A DNA stretch of 64,000 nt from Warburgia ugandensis (lineage: Eukaryota; Streptophyta; Magnoliopsida; Canellales; Canellaceae): NCBI GenBank assembly GCA_035236585.1, contig CP141139.1, forward strand, positions 42,417,217 to 42,481,216. Direction: 5' to 3'. The translations under genes and the position numbers were made by a program. Below are positions 12,133-23,349 of the stretch, one piece after another; the first letter of the stretch is position 1, and every line of letters starts with the position of its first letter. The notes below the pieces were generated by a model. The model was not told the origin of the DNA, searched no databases, and saw only the letters and a program-made list of their open reading frames with translations.

Positions 12133-12539
12133 GTCTTAATAGTTAACGTTAACATTTGCTTTATTTACAAAACTATTGTTTGATTGTTTATTGCTCCTAG
12201 ATTTATAGGAAGATGATGGCAATGATGACGAGACCACAGCAGATTGAGGGAGTAATCCCTCCCTGTTAGGCTGCTACTCCCTGTTTCATTGTTTATTGTA
12301 TTTGTATGTTTCTCAAGTCTCAACTTACTTCTGTGTATAACTGTATGATTGATTGTTTGATTTAACCTTAGGTCTTTCCTCCTTAGGTTGTTAACTTGTT
12401 ATTGTTGACAAGTATTTGTTCATATATCTATAGTTCTATATTTTCTTATTTTTTGAATTTTTAATAATTTTTTGGATTTATTTTTAATTTTTTTCTTTTT
12501 AAAAAATTTAAAATTCTAAATTTTGCACCTTGTTGCCTA

Positions 12540-12607
12540 GCCTAGTCCCTCTAGGCACAAGTCGCACCCCTTGCACCTGGGTGCGCCTTGTGCCTGCGAC
12601 TACATAG
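12540..12607. repeat. hAT right terminal repeat region
   Basis: GC-rich terminus containing AGGCACAAG, GTCGCACC, GGTGCGCC and the final inverted repeat TGCGACTACATAG. It mirrors the word content of the left end and is followed at once by the 8-bp duplication at 12608-12615. Confidence 0.8.
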
Positions 12608-12615
12608 GTGGACGC

Positions 12616-13107
12616 ATGGCTACAACTCAGTGATGCTCCACATTAGTCCAATAGATCCTTGACCAATTAGTTTAATTTTAGCAAACTGGACCCGCTACTC
12701 TTTGGACATTTTATACTGCCCAAAGTAATGATCAATGTCCAAAAGCCAATCAAGAAATTGTTTTAGATTCAGTTCGCCATCATAGATAGGGCCTCAAGCT
12801 TGATAGATTTTAGGGCCTAATTTTCAACAATATGAGGCTCATAATTGCGATAATGGTGATTACTACCTTATGTTTGGTTACCTCACTCCTGCATAGTTAG
12901 TCTAGCACATGCATTACCTATGAGAGGTTCAGGTTATGACTCTAATGCCTCAATAAGGGAAGCCTGGTCATCTAATCACGGTATCAGTTCAGCATGATGG
13001 CTAATTACACGATCATTCAACTCAGCCAACTAGGCCTAAATTTCCTAAAAGATTTTGCTGAGTTGTAAATCCATTGGCTGATAGGACTGACCACTACGGG
13101 TAGACAT
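12616..13107 (-). pseudogene. Chromovirus gag, N-terminal part
   Basis: Gag forms the particle that packages element RNA. The likely start codon is at 13107 (MSTRSGQSYQPMDLQ). Farther on, the frame reads FLDWLLDIDHYFGQYKM, matching the conserved capsid segment of plant gypsy gag that usually reads FLDWL-xx-E-xFxxY. Several stops occur within it. The frame runs into the hAT insertion at 12615 and resumes beyond 8291. Start choice is by homology and by distance from the primer site. Confidence 0.72.
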
Positions 13108-13181
13108 ATACTAAGATACCTTGACACTTGACAGCTAAACAACTATGACTCTATGGTAAGTACCTTAAACATATATGTTAT

Positions 13182-13337
13182 GCTCTAAATCTAAATGGAA
13201 TGAGTACACAAGACCTCTAGAATGTAACTAAACACAACAACCTAAACACACTTCGCAGAGCTCTAAATCTAAATGGAATGAGCACATGAGACCTCTAGAA
13301 TGTAACTAAACACAACGACCTATAACGCCCTTCGCAG
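13182..13337. repeat. 78-bp tandem duplication in the chromovirus leader
   Basis: Two adjacent copies, 13182-13259 and 13260-13337, share the words CTCTAAATCTAAATGGAATG, GACCTCTAGAATGTAACTAA and CTTCGCAGAG. They lie between the primer site and gag, in the untranslated leader. Confidence 0.8.
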
Positions 13338-13556
13338 AGTTTGGAGTGGGTCAAGCTACGCGATTAGCTCGTCAACGGCTGTAGGGGGCGGAGCCCTAGA
13401 AAGGTAAACAAAATTTATGTTCTGTGACACACGCAAAGCACGAAAATTTTTAATGCAAATCTAGAGGGGGGGGGTTACAAATGCAAACTAATGCAAATCT
13501 GTGGGGTCAGAGGGGGGGTTCAAATGAAAACTAATGGAGATCCTAAGTAACCTTAT

Positions 13557-13568
13557 GCTCTAATACCA
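13557..13568 (-). promoter_or_regulatory. Primer binding site, initiator Met-tRNA type
   Basis: On the minus strand this reads TGGTATTAGAGC, one base different from TGGTATCAGAGC, the complement of the 3' end of plant initiator Met tRNA. It starts four bases after the end of the 5' LTR (13573). It would prime minus-strand cDNA synthesis. Confidence 0.85.
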
Positions 13569-13572
13569 AATT

Positions 13573-14260
13573 TGACGTAGGACAGCATGCAAAATGACCT
13601 AATATATATATAGGCTAAGATCATATCAAAATTAACTTAAATAAGAAAACATAAATTAAACTATGACGAACACTTCAACATTTAGAAAATCAGTCTTAAT
13701 TAGCATGCATAGCCTACAATGAGTTACAAGATCTGCAAACTGTCCTAGATCTTTACCAATTAAGGTACGATTGAAGTTTCAATCCAGATCGTCCCTCTAA
13801 TTAACAAACGGTCCTAATTAAGCTTCGGATCTAGGATTTAGGAATTTTGTGCCGGATAAGAATTCTAGGTTATTACTGTTGCAAATCATGTAACTACATG
13901 CAGCTCAGAGATCTTCCTTTAAAAGACAAGGTAAAAGGTACTGATGTACAAAACATGATAAAACAAAAGTGATTCGGCCTTGTACCGAACACGGCTTCAC
14001 GCCCACAAGAAGGAAGCTAGAATGAGGAATCCACCAAGTCTAACAAAAATTTCATTCATTGTTCATCAAAAACTACTTACACAAGAGAGAAAAGATCTTA
14101 AGTAGGGGATATTCAACACTAATCTAAAAACAAAAAAACAAAATTGCCCCCACTTAAGTCACAACACTAATAAACTTGATACCCTTAGTGGTAAATATCC
14201 CAAGATAACTAAACTATAACATAACATAAAAAATAATATGTGGGATGATGGTCCCCATCA
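13573..14260 (-). repeat. 5' LTR of the chromovirus (688 bp)
   Basis: Homologous end to end with 3114-3793. On the minus strand it begins TGATGGGGACCATC and ends CTACGTCA. It is followed outward by the target duplication CATTG at 14261-14265 and inward by the primer site. As the 5' LTR it would hold the element's promoter; I did not see an unambiguous TATA box. Confidence 0.9.
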
Positions 14261-14482
14261 CATTGCAATTAATGAGTTGCTTGATTATGTGTTTTTTTGC
14301 TTGTTCCAAGGGAAATCTCTTTGAATATGCTCTAGCCCACCTCCTATGGAACTTGGGATCCTATGAAGGGGAAAGATTAGAACTCATGCCTACTAAAGGG
14401 TTAATATAGTTGCAAAGAGAAAATATCTTTCTCCCAAAGACTTCCACTCAAAAGAAGAACAAAAGAAAAGATGGATAGATAA

Positions 14483-14484
<2 letters not shown>

Positions 14485-14555
<71 letters not shown>
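14485..14555. repeat. (AG)n microsatellite, about 71 bp
   Basis: An uninterrupted run of about 35 AG dinucleotides. It lies in the interval between the chromovirus and phosphogluconolactonase exon 2, so probably in intron 2 of that gene. Confidence 0.97.
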
Positions 14556-14557
<2 letters not shown>

Positions 14558-14872
14558 TTTAATTATCGGTTTTTCCTTGTTACTTATGGGGGGTGGGGGG
14601 ATGGTAGAGATGTCTACTATATGGTTAATCAACACTAACCCAGAGTAGACATTGTGAAACCAAAAAACAACTTAGGAGTTTCTCCGTAAAGTGGAGGATT
14701 AATTGAACTACAATTCCTTCCAGTAGAATAGCAAAAGCACACACTTTCATGACAACATTTTAGAAGAACAACCACACTATTTAGAAAAAAATATACTGAG
14801 AGGTTGTCCCTCACTAAATAACACCTACAGTCTCCATTTTTTATCAAGAAAAACATAGGCATTTTGTTTTAG

Positions 14873-14920
14873 AATCATCATCATCATCATCAAGACCTTA
14901 TCCCAATTAAGGGTCGGCAT
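14873..14920 (-). mobile_element. Short RTE LINE 3' tail fragment next to a splice donor
   Basis: Read on the minus strand it gives ATGCCGACCCTTAATTGGG, then ATAAGGTCTTGATGATG and more GAT triplets. This is the 3' terminus of the RTE family seen at 1021-1072, reduced to about 48 bp. It begins about nine bases beyond the GT of the exon 2 donor of the phosphogluconolactonase gene. No clear target duplication is visible. Confidence 0.8.
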
Positions 14921-14929
14921 TATATTTAC

Positions 14930-15322
14930 CTTGGATAGAAGGCCATCCTTAGCAAGCTTATAGTTGCTATCTGCATGATTCTTTGCTACTACACGCTCAT
15001 CAGCCCAAAAGATAAGCCACTTTGCCCAATCCACAGTCTTATTATAAGGAGCGTCACAGAGTTTTCTGTCCCGAAAAGAATCTCAGTGCAAAGTCCAAAT
15101 GTCAAAAAGCTGTAAGAAGTGCCTAAACGGGGGAAAGTGATAAACATACCTCATCAAGCTAATGAGAGATCCACCAGATAAAGCAACAGAAAAAAATCCC
15201 CTCTCCTTGACTGACATCTCTGATAATTTCGCAATGTAATCTGCCAAGTCAGTGGCAAGCTCATCCAAGTTGTCATGAATTCGCAATTGTCCCCGTTCCT
15301 TGTGGGCAGTCAGATCAGCCAT
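14930..15322 (-). CDS. PGL: 6-phosphogluconolactonase, coding exons 1 and 2 (N-terminal 103 codons)
   Basis: Hydrolyses 6-phosphogluconolactone to 6-phosphogluconate in the oxidative pentose phosphate pathway. Exon 1 (15150-15322) starts at ATG 15322 and reads [20 protein letters not shown], then [16 protein letters not shown], the conserved ALSGGS loop that binds phosphate. A GT donor follows at 15149. Exon 2 (14930-15065) begins after CAG and reads [16 protein letters not shown], then FWADERVV and [16 protein letters not shown], with a GTAAAT donor at 14929. Joined length is exactly 309 bases with no stop. The typical plant protein is about 250-270 residues, so roughly 150 C-terminal residues are missing from the window. 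There is no obvious transit peptide, which suggests a cytosolic or peroxisomal form. The downstream exons were not found before position 1. Confidence 0.9.
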
Positions 15323-16077
15323 TTTCTTGCAAGCCTATATTCCAACAAATAATCCTAACAAAAATAAAGCAATAAAAATTGATTCGGATAACCTAAAACC
15401 TCAACCAACTGAGGCATACACTAGCTAAGAGCTTGAAATCAAAAGCAAATGACAATGAGATGACAAATTGGAAAAAAACTTCTCCCAATTAAAAAAAAAA
15501 AAAGATGAAGAAGAAGAAAAGAAAATCCAGACCCATTAGTAGATTCCTCCCCAAAATGAAGCCACATTTATCTCTGAAAACTAATAATCTGTGATATCAA
15601 GTACAACAAAAGAAAGTGAAATAATAAAAAAGCAGAAAATACAGAATGATTCAATCTCGAAGGATGAACAAATACACAACAAGTCTGAGTTTTATGACAG
15701 AAATCTAGAAAATGGGTTTGTCAAGAGATATAAAGTAATAACAAAGAAAACACCCACCTCTCTCACTAGCAAGGTTTCTTATAAAGAAACTAAAATGAAA
15801 AACCACTCAACAAAACCAGCTCTCAGAAAAGCTGCAATTATCAAGAAATAATACAAAAAGAAGGAAGTCCAAATATTTCACTTGAGTGAGACCTAGCCAT
15901 CCATGTTCTCTGCAATCTCTCACTAACTGAGAAGAGCACAGATTTACACCAAACCTTAAAACCATGGTCAGTAAAATACCTTTGACTTAAACTCATATAA
16001 ACATTAAACAGCAAACCTGTTAAGGTCCATGACAAATTTAGCATAATTTTTTAATAAGGTTGCAATATAAACAATAC

Positions 16078-16239
16078 AGTAGAGTTGTCGTTGTGTGACC
16101 TCAAGGTCACAGGTTCGAGGAATAGAAACAGCTTCTTGCAAAAATGCAAGGCTGCATACTATAGACCCTTTGTGGTCCACCCCTTCCCTGGACCCCGCTT
16201 ATGCAGTAGCATCCTGCACCAGGATGCCCTTTTTGGTTG
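16078..16239 (+). mobile_element. Au-type SINE, 5' truncated
   Basis: Matches the three other SINE copies here. It begins at AGTAGAGTTGTCG, inside the tRNA-like A box, keeps the B box (AGGTCACAGGTTCGAGG) and the body (CAGCTTCTTGCAAAAATGC, GGTCCACCCCTTCC), and ends in GATGCCCTTTTT. It is flanked by an imperfect 14-bp repeat (16064-16077 and 16240-16253, two mismatches). That fits a target duplication and implies truncation at insertion. Confidence 0.85.
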
Positions 16240-17023
16240 AATACAAACAACACTCAAATGCTATGAAAAAGAAGGAAGTTGAAAGCCTTTGATTGAAGGA
16301 AAAGCTATAAAACAAAACCTTCACATGTAAAGTACATGTTGAGCAGAAACATGGGGTTATGCTTGACCAAACTCATTTATAATTAAGAAAAAGACAGAAA
16401 TCAATAAGAGCCCAACTCAATCATTCAGAATCTGAGGTCATTAGTTAACAAAGTTGCATTACAACAGATGGATGTTATAAAGAAAGGGAATCCAGATCTT
16501 TCAGGTAAAGAAACAACTTGAAAAGCAATTGAGCAGCATCATGAGTTCTGCAGACAAAATCAAGAACCCAAAACCAAAACCATCTGCAACTCTGCATTCA
16601 ACAGACTAAAAATGGGGAAAGAAAGAAAGAAAATAGAACAAGATAACCAACTCAATTCTAGCAGTTAAGATTTTGCAACAACATAAAATTGAAAAATCTT
16701 AATCAGAAAGCCAAGAAAGACAGGTAGCATTGAAGAAACCAACCTCAGTGCCTCACAATATAATATTCTTGTAATGAATGTCCAGAGAGAAACAGACAAA
16801 GGAAAGGCAAAAAAAGGATCACCTCTTAACAAGGCCCCAATTCAAACAAACAACACTCTCATTAGACAAGAAAACAACCAATATTTTTCAGTAAAAGAAA
16901 AGGCTTAAAAGCATTGAACTCGTATAGTCCATAAAAAATTATGTAAAAACATGGATGTTTCACCAAAGAAACCAAGATGCCAAGATCATCTAAAACTAGC
17001 ATTCGATAGATAATAAATAAATA

Positions 17024-17077
17024 AAAAGGAAAGGAAAGGAAAGGAAAGGAAAGGAAAGGAAAGGAAAGGAAAGGAAA
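17024..17077. repeat. (GGAAA)n microsatellite
   Basis: About ten uninterrupted AAAGG/GGAAA pentamers within the 5' UTR intron. Confidence 0.97.
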
Positions 17078-17880
17078 TACTGACAGACTGAATTCCTCAA
17101 CATATAAAATTTTATAAACAAAAGGACTCTAAATCTCTTGATTAAAGAATGTAACAGGATTCTACGAACTCATGAATGAAAAGGTTCATAAATCTTTTGA
17201 TTAGAGACCCCAAATCCCATAAAGGCCATCGCAAATTCACATTCCATAAAAAATAATAGAGAAATAACAAAAAATCAAATAACACAAAAAACTAAGACAC
17301 TGGACCACAATGAATAGATTTCTTATAACAAAATGTCAACGTGAAGAAACAACTACCCTGTAAATAAAGAAGAACACAAATATTCAGTTAGAAAAGAAAC
17401 TTAAAATTCAGAAATCAGACCACAACTTATATTAGGCAGAAAAATGTGTCTGATGGCAACCCAGATCCTCAAATCATATGAAGAACCAAACCCAATTACT
17501 CACAATGTGAATATGCAACAATCCACGAGAACGCGAATCTTCCTGTGAGTGAAAAGACTTAAATATTCAAACCCAATTGAACTCAGCCCAAACTGAGCAC
17601 AAAACATGGATTTTACTCCATAAAATTGAAAACCCCAATCTTAAAACATAACTACACATAAAAATAAAAGGAAGCCTGAAAAGAAGAAGAAGAAACCCAA
17701 CTGAATCTTTAAAATCTAAGATTCTAATCAAAGAAAATAAAAAGAAAGACCTTACGACTGATAGCAGATGGATGGCAGAGAAAACAAGAATCTGAAGAAC
17801 ATGAGGATATATTATCAAAAAATTCTATTCTACTGAAATCACAATTAAAAAGGTCCTCCATGAAGCAGCAGAGAATTTAC

Positions 17881-18205
17881 CTTGCAGCTGCATACACGTG
17901 CATCCCACGATGGTGACAAAACACACAAAATTCTCCTCTTCTCTCCCAACTCTATAACTCTTTCTATCTCTAATACTCTCTTTAAAAGTAAATGGATGAA
18001 ACGAAAACCGGAATTCCTATTCTCCTAGATCTCTTGCTTGAAATTCTCTCGAATTAAATTAAAAATTGAGGAAAATTAAATTGAGAAATGAAGTCTACAA
18101 ATATTTCGACACTACACGAAAAATAAGCCTTTCAAGAAAGAGAGGTTAAAGAAAACCTTCAAATAGGCTGCTGACAAAACGAAGTTTACAATATCACCCA
18201 CGTTC
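17881..18205 (-). other. Putative 5' UTR exon of the phosphogluconolactonase gene
   Basis: The right border is estimated at about 28-30 bases below the TATA box at 18233-18240. The left border is a consensus-like donor CAAG|GTAAATT. On the minus strand the exon is rich in GA and A runs and has no long frame. Assignment to this gene rests on position, strand and the donor/acceptor pair, so it is an inference. Confidence 0.5.
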
Positions 18206-18232
18206 AATATTTTACTCCAAGGTGGAATTTTG

Positions 18233-18240
18233 TTTATATA
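18233..18240 (-). promoter_or_regulatory. TATA box of the phosphogluconolactonase promoter (candidate)
   Basis: On the minus strand the sequence is GAGTATATAAACAAAATT, an exact TATATAAA. It is placed about 350 bases upstream of a good 5' UTR donor. The spacing suggests transcription starts near 18205. Confidence 0.5.
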
Positions 18241-21200
18241 CTCCATGTCCACCACTCAACTCAGCCTTTAATGAGTTGCCTTTTCCCTTGTCTCCCAAAA
18301 CCTGGCTCTTTAATACCTTTACTTCCTTTTGTTTTCTCTCACCCTCAACGTCTAAAGCTATAAATGGCTTCATTGCACTCTTTTTTTAGCTTCTCTTGTT
18401 TTCGTTTGCTATTGCCTCCCAAAGCCCATCTCTCTGTTATATGTAAATGTTTGTGTTGAATGTGATGTCCTCTCTCCTATCATATAATGATGGTAGTGTT
18501 CACTTTTTTAAGCACCTTTTCATTAGGAAAAATTATATGATGCTGCTTTTATGGAGATGCTAAGAGCAAGTTGTCAGTTTCTTCCAGTGCTTCCTGTGCC
18601 CTTCCATTTTGACAACCAGTTAGAAACTTTTGATGTTTTATCAATTTTGAAATGAGAAATTAATCAAATTTTGTGGAGAAAATTTATCTTAAACAAATAG
18701 AAGGCTAAAATTTATGAAGTTTATTAGGATGGCACTTATGTCGTTTCTTGTCCAGATCAAAACATAATGAAACTGATAACTATGGCCTACACAGATGGAC
18801 TGCAGAACATGATCCAAAGATGTTTATGGAGACAATGAGAGGGATGGTTTGCACCTGTTTCATTGAATAATATGCTCTGTCAAAGTAGGACTTGCCACTA
18901 GCTACTTGCTAGCATCGTCTCCACGTTCAATACCCCTATCTCTCATGTTTTTTGGGGAAAGACATGTGCATAGTTATCAATTCCATTCATTCTAGCCAAA
19001 AATTGTCAAAAGTTTTAGTAAGGAGAAGAGTCTTCGAAGGTGCACATGCTTTTGAGATAATGAAGAAGTACACACCCTCTTTTCAAGGGTTGTGAAGCTT
19101 TGTTCTACATATATAAACCATTCCTCTAGACTAGATATCAAATTTCATATCCATTGGATACTTTTACCTATATTTCATTAAAAAAAATAAAGCATTCAAT
19201 TTTTATTAATTTTTTCAAAGACCCAAGACAATTAGGTAGGATCATCCAATTGTATTGCTTTATACTAGTTTGCTTACTTTTGGAATGAAGAACATGATGA
19301 ACAGCTTAGATGTACATCAAAAATTTGTCATGCATAAATAAAGGAAGGGTGTGGTCTTGTTCTCCGACTCAAGATCTATATGCTACTAAGGACTCGAAGG
19401 AAAATAAAATAAGAATGGGTTCAATCTATTTCATTCAAATTTTTGGCAAATTCTAACCTATTTTGGTAACTTTTCGCTATTTTTGTAAATCTTAGCATTC
19501 TTCACTATGTCTTCCTATAAATTTGACTAGTTTTTTTTTTTTAATTAGAAAATTGCTAAAATTTTTGTTCCATTAGGCAAAACTATAGCATGTGAACATC
19601 CAATAGAAAACAAAACTAAAATAAAATAAGAATTTATTATGTGTATTAATTTGTGTTTTCTTCTGGATGTTCACATTAAGAGAGAGAATTTTCATAAAAC
19701 ATATAACTGCTTATCAATGTGTGTGTTTCTTAATGAGGGTCTCTCATGAACTTATAGCAACTTTTCTTCGAACGCCACTGATATAGAAGGCCTTAGCCTT
19801 CTTTTGTTATTAGATTATTAGTTAATGAAAAGATTAACTAAACCATGCCATTTGAGCCATACAGAATGAGCATTTTGTCTTGATAGAGAAAAAACAAAAA
19901 GGAATCAAGGATGAATAAAGCCAAATACCATGACACAAGATATAAGACTAATAGGAGACTTAATTCAAGATACCAATATGGCATAAAAGTTTTTGCCTTT
20001 GTCTCATACAATCACTTGATTTGTAATCTATCTTACAAATGCACTAGTGTTGTCTTTTATAAAACTCACATTCATTTTAGGGAAAAAGTACAACTTACTA
20101 TCCTAAACTCTCAATTTGTTATACTTTAGTCTCCAAACTATTTTTATTTCTTTCTCTCTCTTTTTTTTGCAAATCAATCCCTGAATTATTCAATAATTTT
20201 ACACCGTATGTGCTTCTATCTAATGTCCATCAACAGACATTGATTGATATCTAATGTGGGCCCCAAAACTTATAGTATAAAATTTTTGGAAGAAATTTGC
20301 ACTAGATTGTTCAAGAACTAAAGTGAAAAAACACAAAAATTTAAGGACTACAATGTTGTTTATGAATAGTTTTATATCTCATTGAAGAAGATGACTGAAG
20401 TTTTTCACCAGTGTGATACAAAACTCCATATAATCCTTGTTTTCTTAGAATTTTAGCTAATACAATTCGAATTGTTAACTATGGACTTAGATAGTAAACT
20501 ATACAAAATAATAATTTTTTAAATATATAAAGAATAATATGTAGTTTAAATTTGCATCAAATACAAAGCTAACTTGGTCATCAAATGGTTTAGAGAGTGT
20601 TCATCATTTAACACTAAATTTGTAGAATGTACTTTAAAGTTCAAATTGTATCATAAGTAAACCATGCCCCAAAGGCTTCATTTGAGATGCCTGCTTGAGT
20701 ATAAAGGAAAACCTTATTTTTCTTTATTGTAGTACATCTAAACCATTAAAATTTAGTACAGTACACTAAATGGTATGTTGACTTTAATTTTACTCTTCAA
20801 TTTGCAAATTATAATGAGAAATCTTGTAGTACCTATCCAATACAATATATAAACAAAGCATGATTAATATAAAAAAAAAAAATTTAACAAAACTATAACT
20901 ATGCATATATGTAGTGAGTAAAATAAAATTCTAGTATTGATCAACTTAATAACTGAAGGCAAGATTAGGGATTTGGTTGGAGAAGTATATTTAGATTAAC
21001 TTGTGAAAAATAGATTAAGAGAGAAGAACCAGAACTTTAGTTGAAAACCCATTTTTAAGAAATCTAAAATATGAGAAAATCTAAAATAAATACCAAATTT
21101 TGAAAGAATTTTGTATAGAATGGTGACCTTCTTATTTATTTTTTATTATAGAAAAAATTTGTACATGTTGTAAGAAGATAATAATCTAGAAAACTATGAG

Positions 21201-22762
21201 TCATGCATTTTAAGAAAATGTTGATAGGAAACTATGATTCATGTCTTTGGAGAATTTGAGCAACATGGTATAAAAGTGATTGGTTGTGATGAGGGAATTA
21301 GCTAAACCAAGTTTACAATATATAAATATAAATAATAATAACACAACATTCTCATATTGATTAAATAATTTTTAGATGCTTATTGGACCCCACTAATATA
21401 ATTGAAAATTTATTCTAAGAAAGGGCTCAACTATATACCCCTAAAACCAATTGAATGGTTGTGATGATAATCTAAGTTAAATCACATTTATAAAATAGAG
21501 AGAAAATTAAAAAGTAATGCATAAATTTTGGAAGATAGATCACTCAAACCCAATTCTTGAAGAAAAAGTACCAAATCTTTTATAAAGAGAAAATAGAAAA
21601 TAAAATATCTTTTATTTTAGAAATATTTCCATGAAACTATCATGGAATGCATCCAAATATAGAGAGAACAGAAAAATAACAAAGTATCATATACTATTAC
21701 GTAGAAAATATAGAAAAATAAATGTTAAAATATCGATACAATCTAGATATATGAGTAGTAAGTTTATATGTGCATAATGAATCCTACTTGGAATATTGAA
21801 AAAAAAATTCAAAAAATTTTATAATTGGAGTTAGTAAACTTTTATTTTACTATACATAAAATAAAAAATGCTAATCTCTAGTGTTTATGGACCCCAATAG
21901 ACTTTTCAAGCATAAAAATAAAGGACCACAAACTCTAAATTAGTATGAGTAGAAAAAGAAAATCATAATCTTATTAGGATATAAATAAACAAATCCTAAT
22001 TTCTAGGTGCTTGTTGACCCATGAAACTTATCTCTACATACTATAGTTCACTATTTAGTTAAAACATTTTTAAAAAAAACTAACATGGGGTAGCCTAGCA
22101 AGAGTTCAATCAATTTAGGAAGAGTGACTGATTTTTGCATTCTCTTCCTAAATCATGTTAATCAAGTAAGAGTTTGCCTGATTTCATGGAACATTTGTTA
22201 ACTCAACATTATTCTACCACAATTTGCATTGATTATGTTGTTAACTTAAGCACCTAACTCTTTATTACTCAACCACTTCTTAACCTAAACAAATTTTGGT
22301 GGATTTTTAGCTGTAGGAACTATTCTTAATGTAAAATGAACTATAAACTTAACTCAACCAAAAAACACTTATTTTCTGGTTGAGTTTGCTTTTAGTTGGA
22401 AAATAGGTGGTGAATTATTACCGTTTATTTTGTAACTAAAAAGAATAGTGCCTATAGTGATCCAATGGATGCGATTTTATGTCTATGAACCATCTTGCTG
22501 ATGACTATCATTATGAATGGTTTTAATCTTCTAAAACATAAGTTCATTTGGAGAAAGAGATATCTGTACCAGATAGTCATGTCATGGTCTTGAGTGTTGA
22601 TAGAATGGTAGAATCTCTCTCTAGACAATCGTAAAATTGAAACATGGGTCCACTTTTTTACTTTTTTAGTGGTGTAAGATATTCACTAACATATTTGATC
22701 TCCAATGGCCTAGGCACCAAATCTCATGTCAGTTGGATGCTTATAGGTCCTCCACTTTTGGA

Positions 22763-22844
22763 GCTTTTGAAGCAAAAAAATAGAGGGTGTAACACAATAA
22801 ATCTCCAAAACACAAAATGCCATCTAGTTTTTTGCTTCAAAAGC
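22763..22844. repeat. Perfect 17-bp inverted repeat (hairpin candidate)
   Basis: Left arm GCTTTTGAAGCAAAAAA at 22763-22779 and its exact reverse complement at 22828-22844, separated by 48 bases. It could fold into a stem-loop in either strand. Confidence 0.85.
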
Positions 22845-23349
22845 TAAAAAAATGGTCTTGATTACTTTTAGGCTTTGACTCAATCTTTTGGTCTTGATTT
22901 TCTAATTTCGTGTCTATTGATCTCAGTTGTAGGATCACCATCTCTCTTCCTACAAAAGGTTAAAAACTCTAATTAAATCCTAAAATAATATGATTAGTCA
23001 CATTTTACCTCAGATTGGCCTCTTGACTTAAAAAATATCAAAATTTTGTGTTATTAGGTCAAAAATGCATGTGTTACGAATTTTGGTCAAAAATATTAAT
23101 TTACCATTATAAGTTGTAACACATGGGTAACTAATTAAGTAGTTTTTATACAAAATTAGACACTTATCATATCTCATGCTCATATTTTTTGTGTTATCAT
23201 ATGTAATACAAGATCTATACATTAATGACTTTGATTGCTATAAAAAAAGAGAAAAGCTCTAATAATGACTAGACCTACAATTTATTTTACCTATAAGTGC
23301 CTACAACTATACAGGCTCAATTAAAAAAATATATGAAATAAATAGTCAA

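Larger units (their letters stand above)
8300..12607 (+). mobile_element. Complete hAT transposon nested in the chromovirus gag
   Basis: A 4308-bp DNA transposon bounded by a perfect 13-bp inverted repeat CTATGTAGTCGCA (8300-8312 and 12595-12607) and by an 8-bp target duplication. The ends are rich in short GC-rich words such as AGGCGC, GCGACT and TAGTCGC, which look like subterminal transposase-binding repeats, whereas the interior is strongly AT-rich. It carries a spliced, degenerate transposase on the plus strand. Because it interrupts the chromovirus it must be the younger insertion. Confidence 0.93.
3114..14260 (-). mobile_element. Complete Ty3/gypsy chromovirus, inactivated, split by a nested hAT
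   Basis: An 11.1-kb LTR retrotransposon on the minus strand. Both LTRs begin TGATG and end CATCA or close variants. The element is flanked by the 5-bp target duplication CATTG at 3109-3113 and 14261-14265. In transcription order: 5' LTR (13573-14260), primer site, gag, protease, reverse transcriptase/RNase H, integrase, chromodomain, 3' LTR (3114-3793). About 6.8 kb remains once the 4.3-kb hAT insert in gag is removed, a normal length for the group. Stops and frameshifts occur in every domain. By eye about one position in ten differs between the LTRs over the first 190 bases, so the insertion is old. Confidence 0.92.
15326..17880 (-). other. 5' UTR intron of the phosphogluconolactonase gene
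   Basis: Inferred 2.55-kb intron between the untranslated first exon and the exon holding the start codon. The donor is CAAG|GTAAATTC at 17881/17880. The acceptor is either GCAAG|AAAATGG at 15326/15325 or ATATAG|GCTTGC about ten bases earlier. The interior is AT-rich, has no coding frames of note, and holds a SINE at 16078-16239 and a GGAAA microsatellite at 17024-17077. Long 5' UTR introns are common in plant housekeeping genes. Confidence 0.6.

Noticed and set aside
20090..20400. Segment with AGGGAAAAAGTACAACTTAC and TCCTAAACTC words resembling a common plant MITE-like repeat
   Set aside because: I could not find terminal inverted repeats or a target duplication, so it is not listed as an element.
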